19,469 bases of DNA from JBMNSK01 sp050945155 (GCA_050945155.1 JBMNSK010000024.1:1-19469); one strand, 5' to 3'; positions 7,414-15,423 are shown, numbered from the stretch's first letter. The notes: a model not told the origin generated them from the letters alone. Numbers and translations: made by a program.

Positions 7414-8436
7414 ATGGCTAAATCACGACTCTATCTAACAGACAATACGGATGCCGGTAAACGCCTCGATTCAGTACTTGCGGAAAAGAATTTCTATCCA
7501 AGTCGAAGCGCTGCGGCTCATGCCATAGAAGCTGGAAAAGTATTGGTAGGGGGAAAGGAAGTTTCAAAGCATTACCGTGTAGAAGTATCCGAACCTATTG
7601 TCTATGAGGTTGAAGATGAGGGTCCAGAAACCCCCTTACAGGGTGAAGCCATCCCCCTTGATATTCGCTATGAAGATGAATACCTCTTGGTCTTGTCAAA
7701 GCAAAAGGGACTTGTCTGTCATCCTTCGGCTGATCACTTTGAAGGAACGCTTGTAAACGCGCTTATTTATCACTGTGGCATTGACCACCTCTGCAATGTC
7801 CAAGGTGAGGCAGATCGCCTCGGCATTGTCCACCGCCTTGATATGGATACAACCGGCCTTATGCTTGCAGCAAAAGATGATGAGACAGGTTATGCACTCA
7901 TGGACGCTATACGACAAAAACTCGTAGAGCGGCACTATCTCGCATTGGTTCATGGTCTTATTGCCCCTGATACAGGTCTTATCGACGCACCAATAGCTCG
8001 TCATCCTAAAATTCGGACACGCATGGCCATTCATGATGGCCCTTCAGCACGCGAAGCTATAACTACCTTCCGTGTCCTTGAACGCTTTGAAGCAGGAAGC
8101 TTTGACAATGGGTACACGCTGATTGATTGCAAACTCTCAACTGGTCGTACCCATCAAATTAGAGTGCATATGGAATATACGAAGCATCCATTAGTCGGTG
8201 ACCCGCTCTATCGCAGTTCTGCTCCACGAGACGACAGGGCAGACCTTGGATTAGACCGACAGTTTCTTCATTCCTTTTTTCTGCGCTTTACCCATCCACA
8301 AACAGAAGAAGAGCTGGAGTTTTTAGACCCACTGCCTCAAGACTTACGAACAGTTTGGGAATCACTTCAAGGACAGAGCCTGGGAAGAACCACTTCGGGA
8401 GACGAAGTATTCGAAGTTCTCAATAAAAAGAATTAA
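7414..8436 (+). CDS. rluD: RluA/RluD family 23S rRNA pseudouridine synthase
   Basis: It isomerises uridine to pseudouridine in large-subunit rRNA. The 340-residue protein has an N-terminal S4 RNA-binding domain (about residues 14-75, with SRSAAAHAIEAGKVLVGG) and the RluA-type catalytic domain. The HRLDMDTTG motif at 140-148 carries the catalytic Asp143, and STGRTHQIRVHM is the second conserved block. The ATG is 5 nt after the lspA stop, and GGAAAGG lies 12 nt upstream within lspA. The exact target uridines cannot be read from the sequence; the symbol rests on the domain layout and the lspA neighbour. Confidence 0.92.
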   Translation: MAKSRLYLTDNTDAGKRLDSVLAEKNFYPSRSAAAHAIEAGKVLVGGKEVSKHYRVEVSEPIVYEVEDEGPETPLQGEAIPLDIRYEDEYLLVLSKQKGLVCHPSADHFEGTLVNALIYHCGIDHLCNVQGEADRLGIVHRLDMDTTGLMLAAKDDETGYALMDAIRQKLVERHYLALVHGLIAPDTGLIDAPIARHPKIRTRMAIHDGPSAREAITTFRVLERFEAGSFDNGYTLIDCKLSTGRTHQIRVHMEYTKHPLVGDPLYRSSAPRDDRADLGLDRQFLHSFFLRFTHPQTEEELEFLDPLPQDLRTVWESLQGQSLGRTTSGDEVFEVLNKKN

Positions 8437-8454
8437 TTTCAAACTGTATTCAAA

Positions 8455-8488
8455 AGTAATGTTACTATATGACTATCATTTATTGTCA
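8455..8488 (+). promoter_or_regulatory. Two adjacent dyads upstream of hemH, candidate operator
   Basis: The 78-nt gap before hemH holds AGTAATGTTACT (8455-8466, 5-bp arms) and the 19-nt imperfect dyad TGACTATCATTTATTGTCA (8470-8488), whose halves match at TGAC and AT. Nineteen base pairs is the size of Fur-family operators, but the match to the Fur consensus is weak. TACTAT (8463-8468) could be a -10 box overlapping the first dyad. Confidence 0.3.
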
Positions 8489-8514
8489 ATACATATAGGG
8501 AGCATGATAAAACT

Positions 8515-9594
8515 ATGGTTCAGGTTCATGAGGGAGACCTTACCGGAGTCCTCATCGTAAACTCCGGAACACCTGACGAGGCAAGTCCTGAGGCTGTGAA
8601 ACGATTCCTCATTTCAATGCTTTCCGACCGTCATCTCATTCAGGTAAATCGACTTCTTTGGTGGTTTATTCTTCACCTGTTTATTGCACCCAAGCGTTCA
8701 AAAGTCGTAGCGCAAAAATACGCTCAGATATGGACGAGCGAAGGATCACCTCTGAAGTGCATTCAAGATTCACTTGCTTTAAAACTTGAAGCAAACCTGC
8801 GTGCAAATCACTATAACGTTGTTGTCGAAAGCGCTTATAACTACAGCTCACCTGATATTCCAACTGCAGTAGGTAGCCTACGAGATAAAGGTTGTACGCG
8901 CATTATCCTTCTCCCGCTTTATCCGCAGTCGGCTTTTTCTACAACCACCTCTGTTATCGATTCTTTTCACCAAGCTTTAGAAAAACTTAAGTGGGAGCCC
9001 CCTTACGAAATCATCGAAAACTACTACAACAACGAGGTCTATCTCAATGCTTTGGTAGAAACTATTCGGCAGGCCGGTTTTGACCAATCTGCTGGCGATA
9101 CGCTCCTCGTATCTTTTCATGCCATTCCGCACACTGACGTCATGGCTGGAGATACCTACGAAAAACAGTCCTATGCAACTGCGAATGGACTTGCAAGAAA
9201 ACTCCAACTTTCAGAAGGAGATTGGTTTATGGGATACCAGTCAAATTTTGGAAAGGCTGAAGATTGGTCTGGTCCGCTCTCTGAAAACCTTCTTGCCCCA
9301 ATTGCAAAAAAGACAAAGGGTCGGCTCTTCTATATCTGTCCAGGCTTTTCTATTGATTGTCTCGAAACTTATTTTGATGTCTTGCAGGAAAGCAAGACGC
9401 AGTATCTCAATGCGCGTGCAAAAGTCCGGGGAGAATCAAACGATGGCGATTTTATTTATATAAGCTCTTTAGGAGAAGACTCTAAACATGTTAAGGTCTT
9501 AACTAACGTTTTAGAGCCTTACATGGAAAGAAGTGCATCATGTCTGAACCGTCAAAGAAGCCAGAGGGTCCGGCAACTGTCTTACTCGGCGTGA
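8515..9594 (+). CDS. hemH: Ferrochelatase (protoporphyrin type)
   Basis: Ferrochelatase inserts Fe2+ into a porphyrin. The predicted catalytic His202 lies in SFHAIPHTD and the acidic partner Glu284 in CPGFSIDCLET; their spacing of 82 residues is as in known ferrochelatases. The N-terminus (GVLIVNSGTPDEASPEAVKRFL, then LSDRHLI and IWTSEGSPL) resembles the Gram-negative protoporphyrin-dependent class rather than the coproporphyrin-dependent class of Actinobacteria and Firmicutes. At 359 residues it is slightly long because the last 18 residues run into the start of coaBC, overlapping it by 55 nt. AGGGAG (8497-8502) lies 12 nt before the ATG. No cluster cysteines are evident and no other haem-synthesis gene is in the window, so the source of porphyrin is unknown. 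Confidence 0.9.
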   Translation: MVQVHEGDLTGVLIVNSGTPDEASPEAVKRFLISMLSDRHLIQVNRLLWWFILHLFIAPKRSKVVAQKYAQIWTSEGSPLKCIQDSLALKLEANLRANHYNVVVESAYNYSSPDIPTAVGSLRDKGCTRIILLPLYPQSAFSTTTSVIDSFHQALEKLKWEPPYEIIENYYNNEVYLNALVETIRQAGFDQSAGDTLLVSFHAIPHTDVMAGDTYEKQSYATANGLARKLQLSEGDWFMGYQSNFGKAEDWSGPLSENLLAPIAKKTKGRLFYICPGFSIDCLETYFDVLQESKTQYLNARAKVRGESNDGDFIYISSLGEDSKHVKVLTNVLEPYMERSASCLNRQRSQRVRQLSYSA

Positions 9595-10766
9595 CGGGGT
9601 GCATAGCGGCTTATAAAGCGTGTGAATTGGTGAGAAGCCTTCAGCGAGCAGGATTGCGCGTGAAGGTGGTTATGACCGAACACGCAACGGCCTTTATAGG
9701 TCCAGTTACGTTTCGTGCGCTTACCGACGACGAAGTCGGTGTTGATTTATTCGATAACCCCCAAGATCCGATTCATCATATTTCTCTTGCGCGCGAGGCG
9801 GACTTGTTCCTGATTGCACCTTGTACAGCCAATGTTATGGCAAAGCTTGCATACGGCATTGCTGACGACTTGCTAACCACCACCGCCTTAGCAACTAAAG
9901 CTCCCATTGTCATTGCTCCGGCAATGAATGAGGCCATGTATGAAGCAGCAGCTACTCAAGAAAATATGAAAATTCTGAAGAGTAGGGGAGTTCGTTTTAT
10001 TGATCCTCAAGAAGGCTACCTTGCCTGTGGTGATACCGGAAAAGGGCGGATGGAAGAGCCCGATGTTATTGCAACTAAAGTCGTAAAGGTGATTAACAAG
10101 AATCGAGACCTCATCGGCAAGCATGTTCTTATTACTGCTGGTCCTACCCAAGAAACCATAGATCCGGTCCGCTATATTACCAACCGGTCTTCCGGAAAGA
10201 TGGGCTATGCGCTTGCCAATGCGGCACTGAACCGGGGTGCTCAAGTCACCTTAATTACCGGCCCGGTTGACCTCCAAGACATTAATGGCGTCAACACCAT
10301 TCATGTTGAAAGTGCCGACGAAATGTATGAGGCGGTCAATCAAAATTTCGATGACTGCGATATAGCAGTTTTCTCAGCCGCAGTTGCTGATGTCCGTCCA
10401 GCGAAGCAGTTTTCATCAAAGCTCAAGAAGGGTGTCTCAGATGATGACCTCCGCCATATCGAACTGGTGGAAAATCCTGACATCCTGAAATTGATGGGAG
10501 AAAAAAAGGACCACCAAGTTGTTGTCGGCTTTGCTGCTGAAACTGAAAATGTTGAAGAAAACGCGCGTAAAAAGTTGATAGAAAAGCATGCGGATATGAT
10601 TGTCGGTAACCAAGTGGGTGACGGCATTACCTTTGGATCTGACTACAACGAAGCGATTCTTGTTACGCGCAATACATCGGAACAGTTAAGGAAACTCCAT
10701 AAGAACGATTTGGCCCAAGCAGTTTTCGATGCTTGTCTTCAAATCATGGCGATTAAGGCACTTTAG
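9540..10766 (+). CDS. coaBC: Bifunctional phosphopantothenoylcysteine decarboxylase / phosphopantothenate-cysteine ligase
   Basis: It catalyses two successive steps of coenzyme A synthesis: ligation of cysteine to 4'-phosphopantothenate (C-terminal CoaB) and FMN-dependent decarboxylation to 4'-phosphopantetheine (N-terminal CoaC). The CoaC half has TGCIAAYKA, the active-site His80 in HISLAREADL, the PAMNEAMY loop and the ACGD motif with Cys163. The CoaB half opens near residue 198 with ITAGPTQETIDPVRYITNRSSGKMG and ends with a KADMIVGN-like segment (KHADMIVGN) typical of the ligase. Length (408) is normal. The ATG at 9540 lies inside hemH in another frame, preceded by GGAAAGAAG. The next gene starts 2 nt after the stop. 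Confidence 0.96.
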   Translation: MSEPSKKPEGPATVLLGVTGCIAAYKACELVRSLQRAGLRVKVVMTEHATAFIGPVTFRALTDDEVGVDLFDNPQDPIHHISLAREADLFLIAPCTANVMAKLAYGIADDLLTTTALATKAPIVIAPAMNEAMYEAAATQENMKILKSRGVRFIDPQEGYLACGDTGKGRMEEPDVIATKVVKVINKNRDLIGKHVLITAGPTQETIDPVRYITNRSSGKMGYALANAALNRGAQVTLITGPVDLQDINGVNTIHVESADEMYEAVNQNFDDCDIAVFSAAVADVRPAKQFSSKLKKGVSDDDLRHIELVENPDILKLMGEKKDHQVVVGFAAETENVEENARKKLIEKHADMIVGNQVGDGITFGSDYNEAILVTRNTSEQLRKLHKNDLAQAVFDACLQIMAIKAL

Positions 10767-10768
10767 CA

Positions 10769-12049
10769 TTGTCAGGAACTTCGAAGCCTCCACGAAATGG
10801 AAGACGCCCGCAATCAGATGCCGGTGATCATTCATTCGCGCACTCTTCTCGGCAATCGTATACGCAAAACACGCCTCATAGGCGGTCTCGTAGCGCTGCA
10901 ACGCCTGCCATGCGGTATAGGCAACCACAGGCGAGGCGCAGCCTTCATCCGAGGCAGGGACAGTATGCTTCGATTTATGCCCGGAATCGCAGAAGGAAAC
11001 GGAGAAAAGTCTTAGCAATTATCGTTATTGTTGCCCTTGTTCTTATTGGTTTAGGAATCTTTATCACACAAAGTCATCCCGCTACAGAAAACGCAGCACC
11101 AGCAGATACCGAAGCGAATACCACAAGTGAAATTACTGTTTCTTTTGCCGGAGATTGTACGCTTGGGACGGATGAAAATTTTTCCTACGACACAAGCTTT
11201 AACGCACGATACGAATCAGAAAATGATCCGTCTTATTTCATGAAGAACGTGAAGTCTATCTTTGACAACGATGACCTCAGTGTTGCCAATATGGAAGGAA
11301 CACTCACCACTGCAACAACGCGCGCAGATAAAACATATGCCTTTAAGGGCAAAGATGAGTACGCGCAAGTATTAAGCCAGGGCGGCATTGAGGTTGTTGA
11401 TATGGCTAATAACCATTCACGTGATTACGGTGAAGAAAGCTATACCGACACCATCGAAGCTCTGGATAAGGAAGGTATTGCAAGCTTCGGCTACGACCGG
11501 ATTAACTACCAAGATTTAAAGGGTGTAAAGCTTGCTCTCATTGGTGTTAATGCTCTTGATACCGGTGAGGCCTCAAAAGACGAAATGGTTTCTTTAATTA
11601 ACGAAGCTAAAGAAAACCAAGCTCAGATAATCATTGTGTATTTCCATTGGGGCATAGAGCGAGATACCGTTCCTAACTCAACGCAAATAAGCCTTGGCCA
11701 TGCGGCAGTTGATGCCGGAGCAAACCTGGTGATTGGGTCCCATCCACATGTTATTCAAGGGTATGAGAAGTATAAAGACACCTATATCGTCTATAGCCTT
11801 GGTAATTTTTGCTTTGGTGGCAACCCGAATCCAAGCGATAAAGACTGCATGATTTTTCAGAAGACTTTTACGGTTACCGATGGGCAAGTGGTTAATGACG
11901 ACAAGGTTAACGTCATTCCTTGCATGATTTCATCTGTCTCATCGTCTAACAACTATCAACCCACTCCGGCAGATGGCGACGATAAAGACCGCATTGAGGC
12001 TAAGATTAAGGAAAGCAATGCAGGAATATCTGAGGCAACTGCTTCGTAA
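10769..12049 (+). CDS. Membrane-anchored CapA/PgsA-like phosphoesterase-fold protein
   Basis: The extracellular domain (about residues 125-400) is a CapA-type (PGA_cap) metallophosphoesterase-like fold, seen in poly-gamma-glutamate capsule synthesis and many surface proteins. Visible blocks are SFAGDCTLG, NMEGTLTT, DMANNHSRDYG, YFHWGIER, GSHPHVIQGYE and YSLGNFCFGG. A single membrane helix spans about 81-101, preceded by RNRRRKRRK, so the N-terminal 80 residues stay in the cytoplasm; they are rich in Arg, Ser and Gln and look disordered. I chose the TTG at 10769 because AAGG (10755-10758) lies 10 nt upstream and coaBC ends 2 nt before; the first in-frame ATG (10910) has no binding site. No capB/capC partners are present, so a capsule role is not supported. 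The short C-terminus is Asp/Lys-rich. Confidence 0.85.
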   Translation: MSGTSKPPRNGRRPQSDAGDHSFAHSSRQSYTQNTPHRRSRSAATPAMRYRQPQARRSLHPRQGQYASIYARNRRRKRRKVLAIIVIVALVLIGLGIFITQSHPATENAAPADTEANTTSEITVSFAGDCTLGTDENFSYDTSFNARYESENDPSYFMKNVKSIFDNDDLSVANMEGTLTTATTRADKTYAFKGKDEYAQVLSQGGIEVVDMANNHSRDYGEESYTDTIEALDKEGIASFGYDRINYQDLKGVKLALIGVNALDTGEASKDEMVSLINEAKENQAQIIIVYFHWGIERDTVPNSTQISLGHAAVDAGANLVIGSHPHVIQGYEKYKDTYIVYSLGNFCFGGNPNPSDKDCMIFQKTFTVTDGQVVNDDKVNVIPCMISSVSSSNNYQPTPADGDDKDRIEAKIKESNAGISEATAS

Positions 12050-12081
12050 GCTATAACGCCAATAAACACTTTGTGCGCATG

Positions 12082-12107
12082 AAAAAAGACCGCAGATATG
12101 CGGTCTT
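12082..12107 (-). terminator. Intrinsic terminator of tRNA-Pro
   Basis: An 8-bp perfect stem (AAGACCGC / GCGGTCTT, loop of 6) at 12086-12107 is followed on the minus strand by a run of T, and stands 8 nt past the tRNA 3' end. On the plus strand the hairpin has no U-tract, so it would stop the CapA transcript poorly at best. Confidence 0.8.
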
Positions 12108-12115
12108 GTAAGTTC

Positions 12116-12192
<77 letters not shown>

Positions 12193-12209
12193 ATATAAGC
12201 AGCCCAGCT

Positions 12210-12238
12210 ATGATAATTGGTATTTCTTCCTTTATCAA
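12210..12238 (-). promoter_or_regulatory. Promoter of tRNA-Pro
   Basis: On the minus strand TTGATA (-35), a 17-nt spacer and TATCAT (-10) each match the sigma-70 consensus at 5 of 6 positions. The -10 box ends 18 nt before the tRNA, leaving a leader of about 10 nt. Confidence 0.75.
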
Positions 12239-12398
12239 GAGTAGAGCAGGGGACAGAAAAGAACTTTCACTTCGAATCATGAAATAAATCATCTCGGAAA
12301 CAAGTATTCATCGCGTATGCTTATAGAGAGGTAAAAGACTATGATGAACCAATGATCTCAGGAAATCTGCCTGGTAAAACGATAGGAAGAGATAGGTT
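12239..12398 (+). other. Leader region of the membrane-protein pair
   Basis: This 160-nt stretch between the tRNA promoter and the next gene holds no convincing promoter. TATAGA near 12322 is a weak -10 candidate without a -35. A four-codon frame (MMNQ, 12341) after GAGAGG is followed by an overlapping ATGA and a 24-codon frame (12352-12426) running into the gene start. Confidence 0.3.
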
Positions 12399-14408
12399 TT
12401 GCTTGTTGTTGCTTTCTTTGTTCTGATGCCGCTGCTTGTTTCTGCGTTACTCCTTTTTATACGCAAGAACAAGTCGCGCAAGCTAGTAGCCGGTATTGCT
12501 GGTCTTATTCTATCTATCGGCGGCCTGGTATCTTCTCTTCTGTATTTTGGTGCCCCATGGGTGCAAATCAGTCTTTCTTCAGTCCTTATCACCTATATTG
12601 GCCTTGTTATTGATGTATTGCTGGCCTTGGTTATTCTCAATCTCTCAATGAAGAACCACCAGCGTATTGTCATGGTCTGTGCCCTTGTCTACCTGGTAGC
12701 CATTCTTATATACGGCATGTCTTTCGCATTTTCCGCCACGGTAGACCAGTCACTGTATATAGACTCACTCAATATTCCTCTCATCTTTGTTTTAAGCGTT
12801 GTCGCCTCACTTGCCGCCTGTTTAAGCCTTCACTTTGAAGGTGCTCGCGCAAAAAACGAAAAAGAAGATTCATTACCCGCAACAGATTCTGCTGTAAAAA
12901 CAGAAAAGACAACTAGTTCAAAAGACGATGAGGCAAACGAAAAGGCAAAAGATTTAGGTCCAGAACCCTCCGTTGTGCCCTCACTCATTTTTCTTCTCAT
13001 TACTGCGGTAGCTATCGTACTTTTCTCAAACAATTTGAACTGGCTTTTCAGCGGGTTTAACCTCCTTGGTCTGACCTTATTCGGTATCTTTTATTGCGCT
13101 GAAGACAGTCCTAGGCACACGCTAGCGTTTAAGATGATTGGTTCCTTGCTCATTGGTTTTCTCTGTTTTGTCGCAGGGCTTGCCTATATCGGCTTTAATT
13201 TAAAGACTCTGTCGCTTCTCGCGTTTTTACAATATGGACTTCAAAACCCAAGCATTCTGCTTTTTTCAACTACCTGTTTCCTCATTTTGGCTTTTGCTGC
13301 CTCAGCTTTTTTCCCATTCAGTTCATGGGCAAAAAGTCCTCAAGATATGCATGGGGCAGAACTATCTGCATCCTATGCGGTCTCTTTCTCAGCCGGACTC
13401 TTTCTGATTATTAAGCTCGCACCAATTCTCACTTCGTCTTACCTAGGCGGTCTGCTTGTTATCTTGGTAGCGGGTACAACATGCCTCGTCTCTCTTGCGG
13501 AAGCGCTTACAGAAACGAGCATTATCGGGCGGGTTGAGCTTAGCTTTTCAGCCTGCATAAGTACTGCAGCGGCCTTATGTGGTGTGGGAGCCCCAGAGAC
13601 CATCTGGCCTGCAACAGCTATTCTATTTACCTCTGTTCCTGCAGCCGGCCTTTTAATGGCATATCAAGATCTAGGAAATGCCTTCTATCTCAAGAAAGTG
13701 AATAAGGAAAAAGTTACCCAGAAAAAGACAGCAAATTTTCTTGAGAGAGAGCGGCTTATCGGTCTTATCGGACTCAACATTGCGCCGGTCATTTTTGTTT
13801 TTGCAAAGTGGTCAACAATTTCGTACCTACTTGAATCAAGCCACCTTGGCCTCGTCCTCGTCCTTGCTTTCGCAGCGGCTCTCTTTCTTATTTTGTCTGC
13901 TCATGAATTTATTTGCACAATTGAGCACAAGATGGATGGATATCCTCAAGAAACCCTCAGCCGACCAGAATCTTTCTTTTTCAAGCTTCTTACTGCGCTC
14001 GAGATCTTTTGTAGTGTCTTTATCCCTCTATTTTCCGCAATCTATCTCATGCCGTATGTACTAAGCGTATTTGGTCAATCACAGACTCTGGTCACAAGTG
14101 ACTTGCTCTGGCTTGCTTTCCTTTTCGCCTTTCTTGTCATTATTGCCTTTTTTGCAAAACCACCCCAACAATTCAAAGACAAGTTTGAACAGAAAGAGAA
14201 ATTCTCTCCTTATCTATTCGGCTCTGCATATCGAACGGAATATTTTGAAAGCGGCAAGCTTGAACAGGCTGTAGTCGATGCTAGCTCAAACAGCAGTATT
14301 TCCCTGTTCTTTAACGCACAGAGAATATCTACCGCTGCCACGGTTCTTATGGGAATTTTGGTATGCATTTTCCTAGCCCTAGCGATACTCATAGGTTTTA
14401 CGGGGTAG
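12399..14408 (+). CDS. Polytopic membrane protein, diverged NuoL/EchA/HyfB-like antiporter-fold subunit
   Basis: A 669-residue protein with about 14-16 hydrophobic helices. I do not recognise it with certainty, but layout and residual motifs follow the NuoL-like subunit of complex I and energy-converting hydrogenases. An SNNLNWLFSGFNLLGL stretch (212-227) sits where relatives have DNLLxxFxGWExxGL. AFAASAFFPFSSW (298-310) corresponds to AFAKSAQFPxHxW. A helix ending LIIKLAPI and a PYLFGS near the C-terminus also fit. Residues that carry protons in that family appear replaced: Glu by Asn221, Lys by Ala301, and the later His/Lys sites by uncharged ones. A charged loop (about 148-192) is inserted between helices. 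The TTG start has AGGAAGA 8 nt upstream. The next gene follows after 9 nt. Confidence 0.6.
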   Translation: MLVVAFFVLMPLLVSALLLFIRKNKSRKLVAGIAGLILSIGGLVSSLLYFGAPWVQISLSSVLITYIGLVIDVLLALVILNLSMKNHQRIVMVCALVYLVAILIYGMSFAFSATVDQSLYIDSLNIPLIFVLSVVASLAACLSLHFEGARAKNEKEDSLPATDSAVKTEKTTSSKDDEANEKAKDLGPEPSVVPSLIFLLITAVAIVLFSNNLNWLFSGFNLLGLTLFGIFYCAEDSPRHTLAFKMIGSLLIGFLCFVAGLAYIGFNLKTLSLLAFLQYGLQNPSILLFSTTCFLILAFAASAFFPFSSWAKSPQDMHGAELSASYAVSFSAGLFLIIKLAPILTSSYLGGLLVILVAGTTCLVSLAEALTETSIIGRVELSFSACISTAAALCGVGAPETIWPATAILFTSVPAAGLLMAYQDLGNAFYLKKVNKEKVTQKKTANFLERERLIGLIGLNIAPVIFVFAKWSTISYLLESSHLGLVLVLAFAAALFLILSAHEFICTIEHKMDGYPQETLSRPESFFFKLLTALEIFCSVFIPLFSAIYLMPYVLSVFGQSQTLVTSDLLWLAFLFAFLVIIAFFAKPPQQFKDKFEQKEKFSPYLFGSAYRTEYFESGKLEQAVVDASSNSSISLFFNAQRISTAATVLMGILVCIFLALAILIGFTG

Positions 14409-14417
14409 GGGGTTTTA

Positions 14418-15245
14418 ATGCTTAGCTTTATTTTTGTCCTCATATCTGTTCTGATATTTGCACTATTTGGTCCTCTTTGTGGATTTGCTCTTAAGTCGCT
14501 GTCCTACCATTTTTTGAGGAAGGCGGATTCAGACACTCAAGATGCAGCGCCGCTTAAGCTGAAAGAAACTCTGCACATAGTGAGGAAGCAAAGTGCTTCA
14601 GATGTCTATCACCATCTGTTTGCTCTTGCTGCGCTTGCTCTCCTTTTTGTTGCTGGTGGAATTTTTATCTACGGCGGTAATCTGTTTATGATTGTCTGCC
14701 TCGTTGCAATCAGTAGTTTTTTCATCCTTATTACTCTTTGGCAGGACACGCAAAACAGAGAAAAGGTTCATAAAGAATTTGAGCGTCTCATATCCTACTT
14801 GCCGGTTCTTTTTCTTTTGCCAATCATGTACTACTGCAGTGCGCACACCTTTAACGTAAGCGGGGTCTTTCATATCAATATTCCGCTCATTTGTTTAGAC
14901 TGGCCTTTCGTGGCAGTACTCATTTTGGTGCTCCTTTTGATTTTGACTCAAGAAATATCTCAATATGCGTATGGATCTTCGAGCGACCGATTACTGACGC
15001 AAGCATATTTACGTATTTACGAATGGACTGAACTGGTACTAGGAATTGTCTGCCTCGGGATGTTTTTTATTGCGGCCGATTACCCATTCCTTGTTCTCTC
15101 TGTTGTCGTAATGGCCCTCTTCTATATTCTTTTGGCATTCACAGCAAAGAGGAAACCTTCGTGGCTCACAAAGTTTTCAGTTAAAAGCATCTGGCTTCTT
15201 ACGGTTTGCGCCACCGCTGTAAACCTTATCCTTATTAGTCTCTAA
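14418..15245 (+). CDS. Polytopic membrane protein, diverged NuoH/EchB/HycD-like subunit
   Basis: A 275-residue protein with about 7-8 helices. Its N-terminus (FALFGPLCGFALKSLSYHFL) matches the pattern of HycD/EchB (APLLxGxxRKxxAxxQ). The blocks GNLFMIVCLVAISSFFI, EFERLISYLPVLFLLPIM and LTQEISQYAYGSS...YEWTEL fall where these relatives have GDxxxxxYLLxLxxFxL, SREaxxxxxxEPxLxL and LaExxRxPxDxP...EYSG. The conserved Arg/Pro/Asp and Gln-Arg-Gly-Pro residues are mostly missing. Order (L-like then H-like) and sizes match echA-echB and hycC-hycD. The ATG at 14418 follows GTAGGGGGT. No Fe-S or nickel subunit follows. Assignment is by pattern comparison only; a novel two-component transporter is the main alternative. 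Confidence 0.5.
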   Translation: MLSFIFVLISVLIFALFGPLCGFALKSLSYHFLRKADSDTQDAAPLKLKETLHIVRKQSASDVYHHLFALAALALLFVAGGIFIYGGNLFMIVCLVAISSFFILITLWQDTQNREKVHKEFERLISYLPVLFLLPIMYYCSAHTFNVSGVFHINIPLICLDWPFVAVLILVLLLILTQEISQYAYGSSSDRLLTQAYLRIYEWTELVLGIVCLGMFFIAADYPFLVLSVVVMALFYILLAFTAKRKPSWLTKFSVKSIWLLTVCATAVNLILISL

Positions 15246-15257
15246 TAGGCGTGTGTC

Positions 15258-15404
15258 ATGGGAGAAAGATCTTTATGGCTTATCCTGACAAAAACCTTGC
15301 TCGATACAGTGACTCCGTCTATAGTTGGGAACTCTGTGGAGCCCTTTCTCCATCAAGGTCTCACCAGATTTATTGGTAGAATAGGTCGGGTAATTGACCA
15401 GTAA
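15258..15404 (+). CDS. Small hypothetical protein (48 aa), possible remnant
   Basis: An ATG-to-TAA frame of 48 codons begins 12 nt after the preceding membrane protein gene. The product (start MGERSLWLILTKTLLDTV, end IGRIGRVIDQ) is mildly amphipathic and resembles no family I know. The ribosome binding site is poor. An overlapping 34-codon frame at 15275-15379 has a better site (GGGAG, 10 nt upstream). Either may be a decayed third gene of the block, or the region may be non-coding. Confidence 0.25.
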   Translation: MGERSLWLILTKTLLDTVTPSIVGNSVEPFLHQGLTRFIGRIGRVIDQ

Positions 15405-15423
15405 GAGATTGCTTACACACAAT
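15394..15423 (+). promoter_or_regulatory. Weak promoter candidate for the pgsA operon
   Basis: TTGACC (5 of 6 to the -35 consensus), an 18-nt spacer and CACAAT (4 of 6) precede the pgsA-like gene by about 25 nt. The -10 lacks the leading T, so the call is weak. Confidence 0.28.

Noticed and set aside
8386..8420. Nested inverted repeats (CTTCG/CGAAG inside AGAAC/GTTCT) at the end of rluD
   Set aside because: Lies inside the coding region, uneven internal loop, and no T-run follows.
12086..12107. Same hairpin as a terminator of the CapA-like gene on the plus strand
   Set aside because: No T-tract follows on the plus strand; the T-tract is on the minus side, fitting the tRNA.
12341..12426. Leader-peptide-like short frames before the membrane pair (MMNQ then 24 codons, overlapping ATGA)
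   Set aside because: Too short to support coding, no attenuator hairpin or runs of a regulatory amino acid; likely chance.
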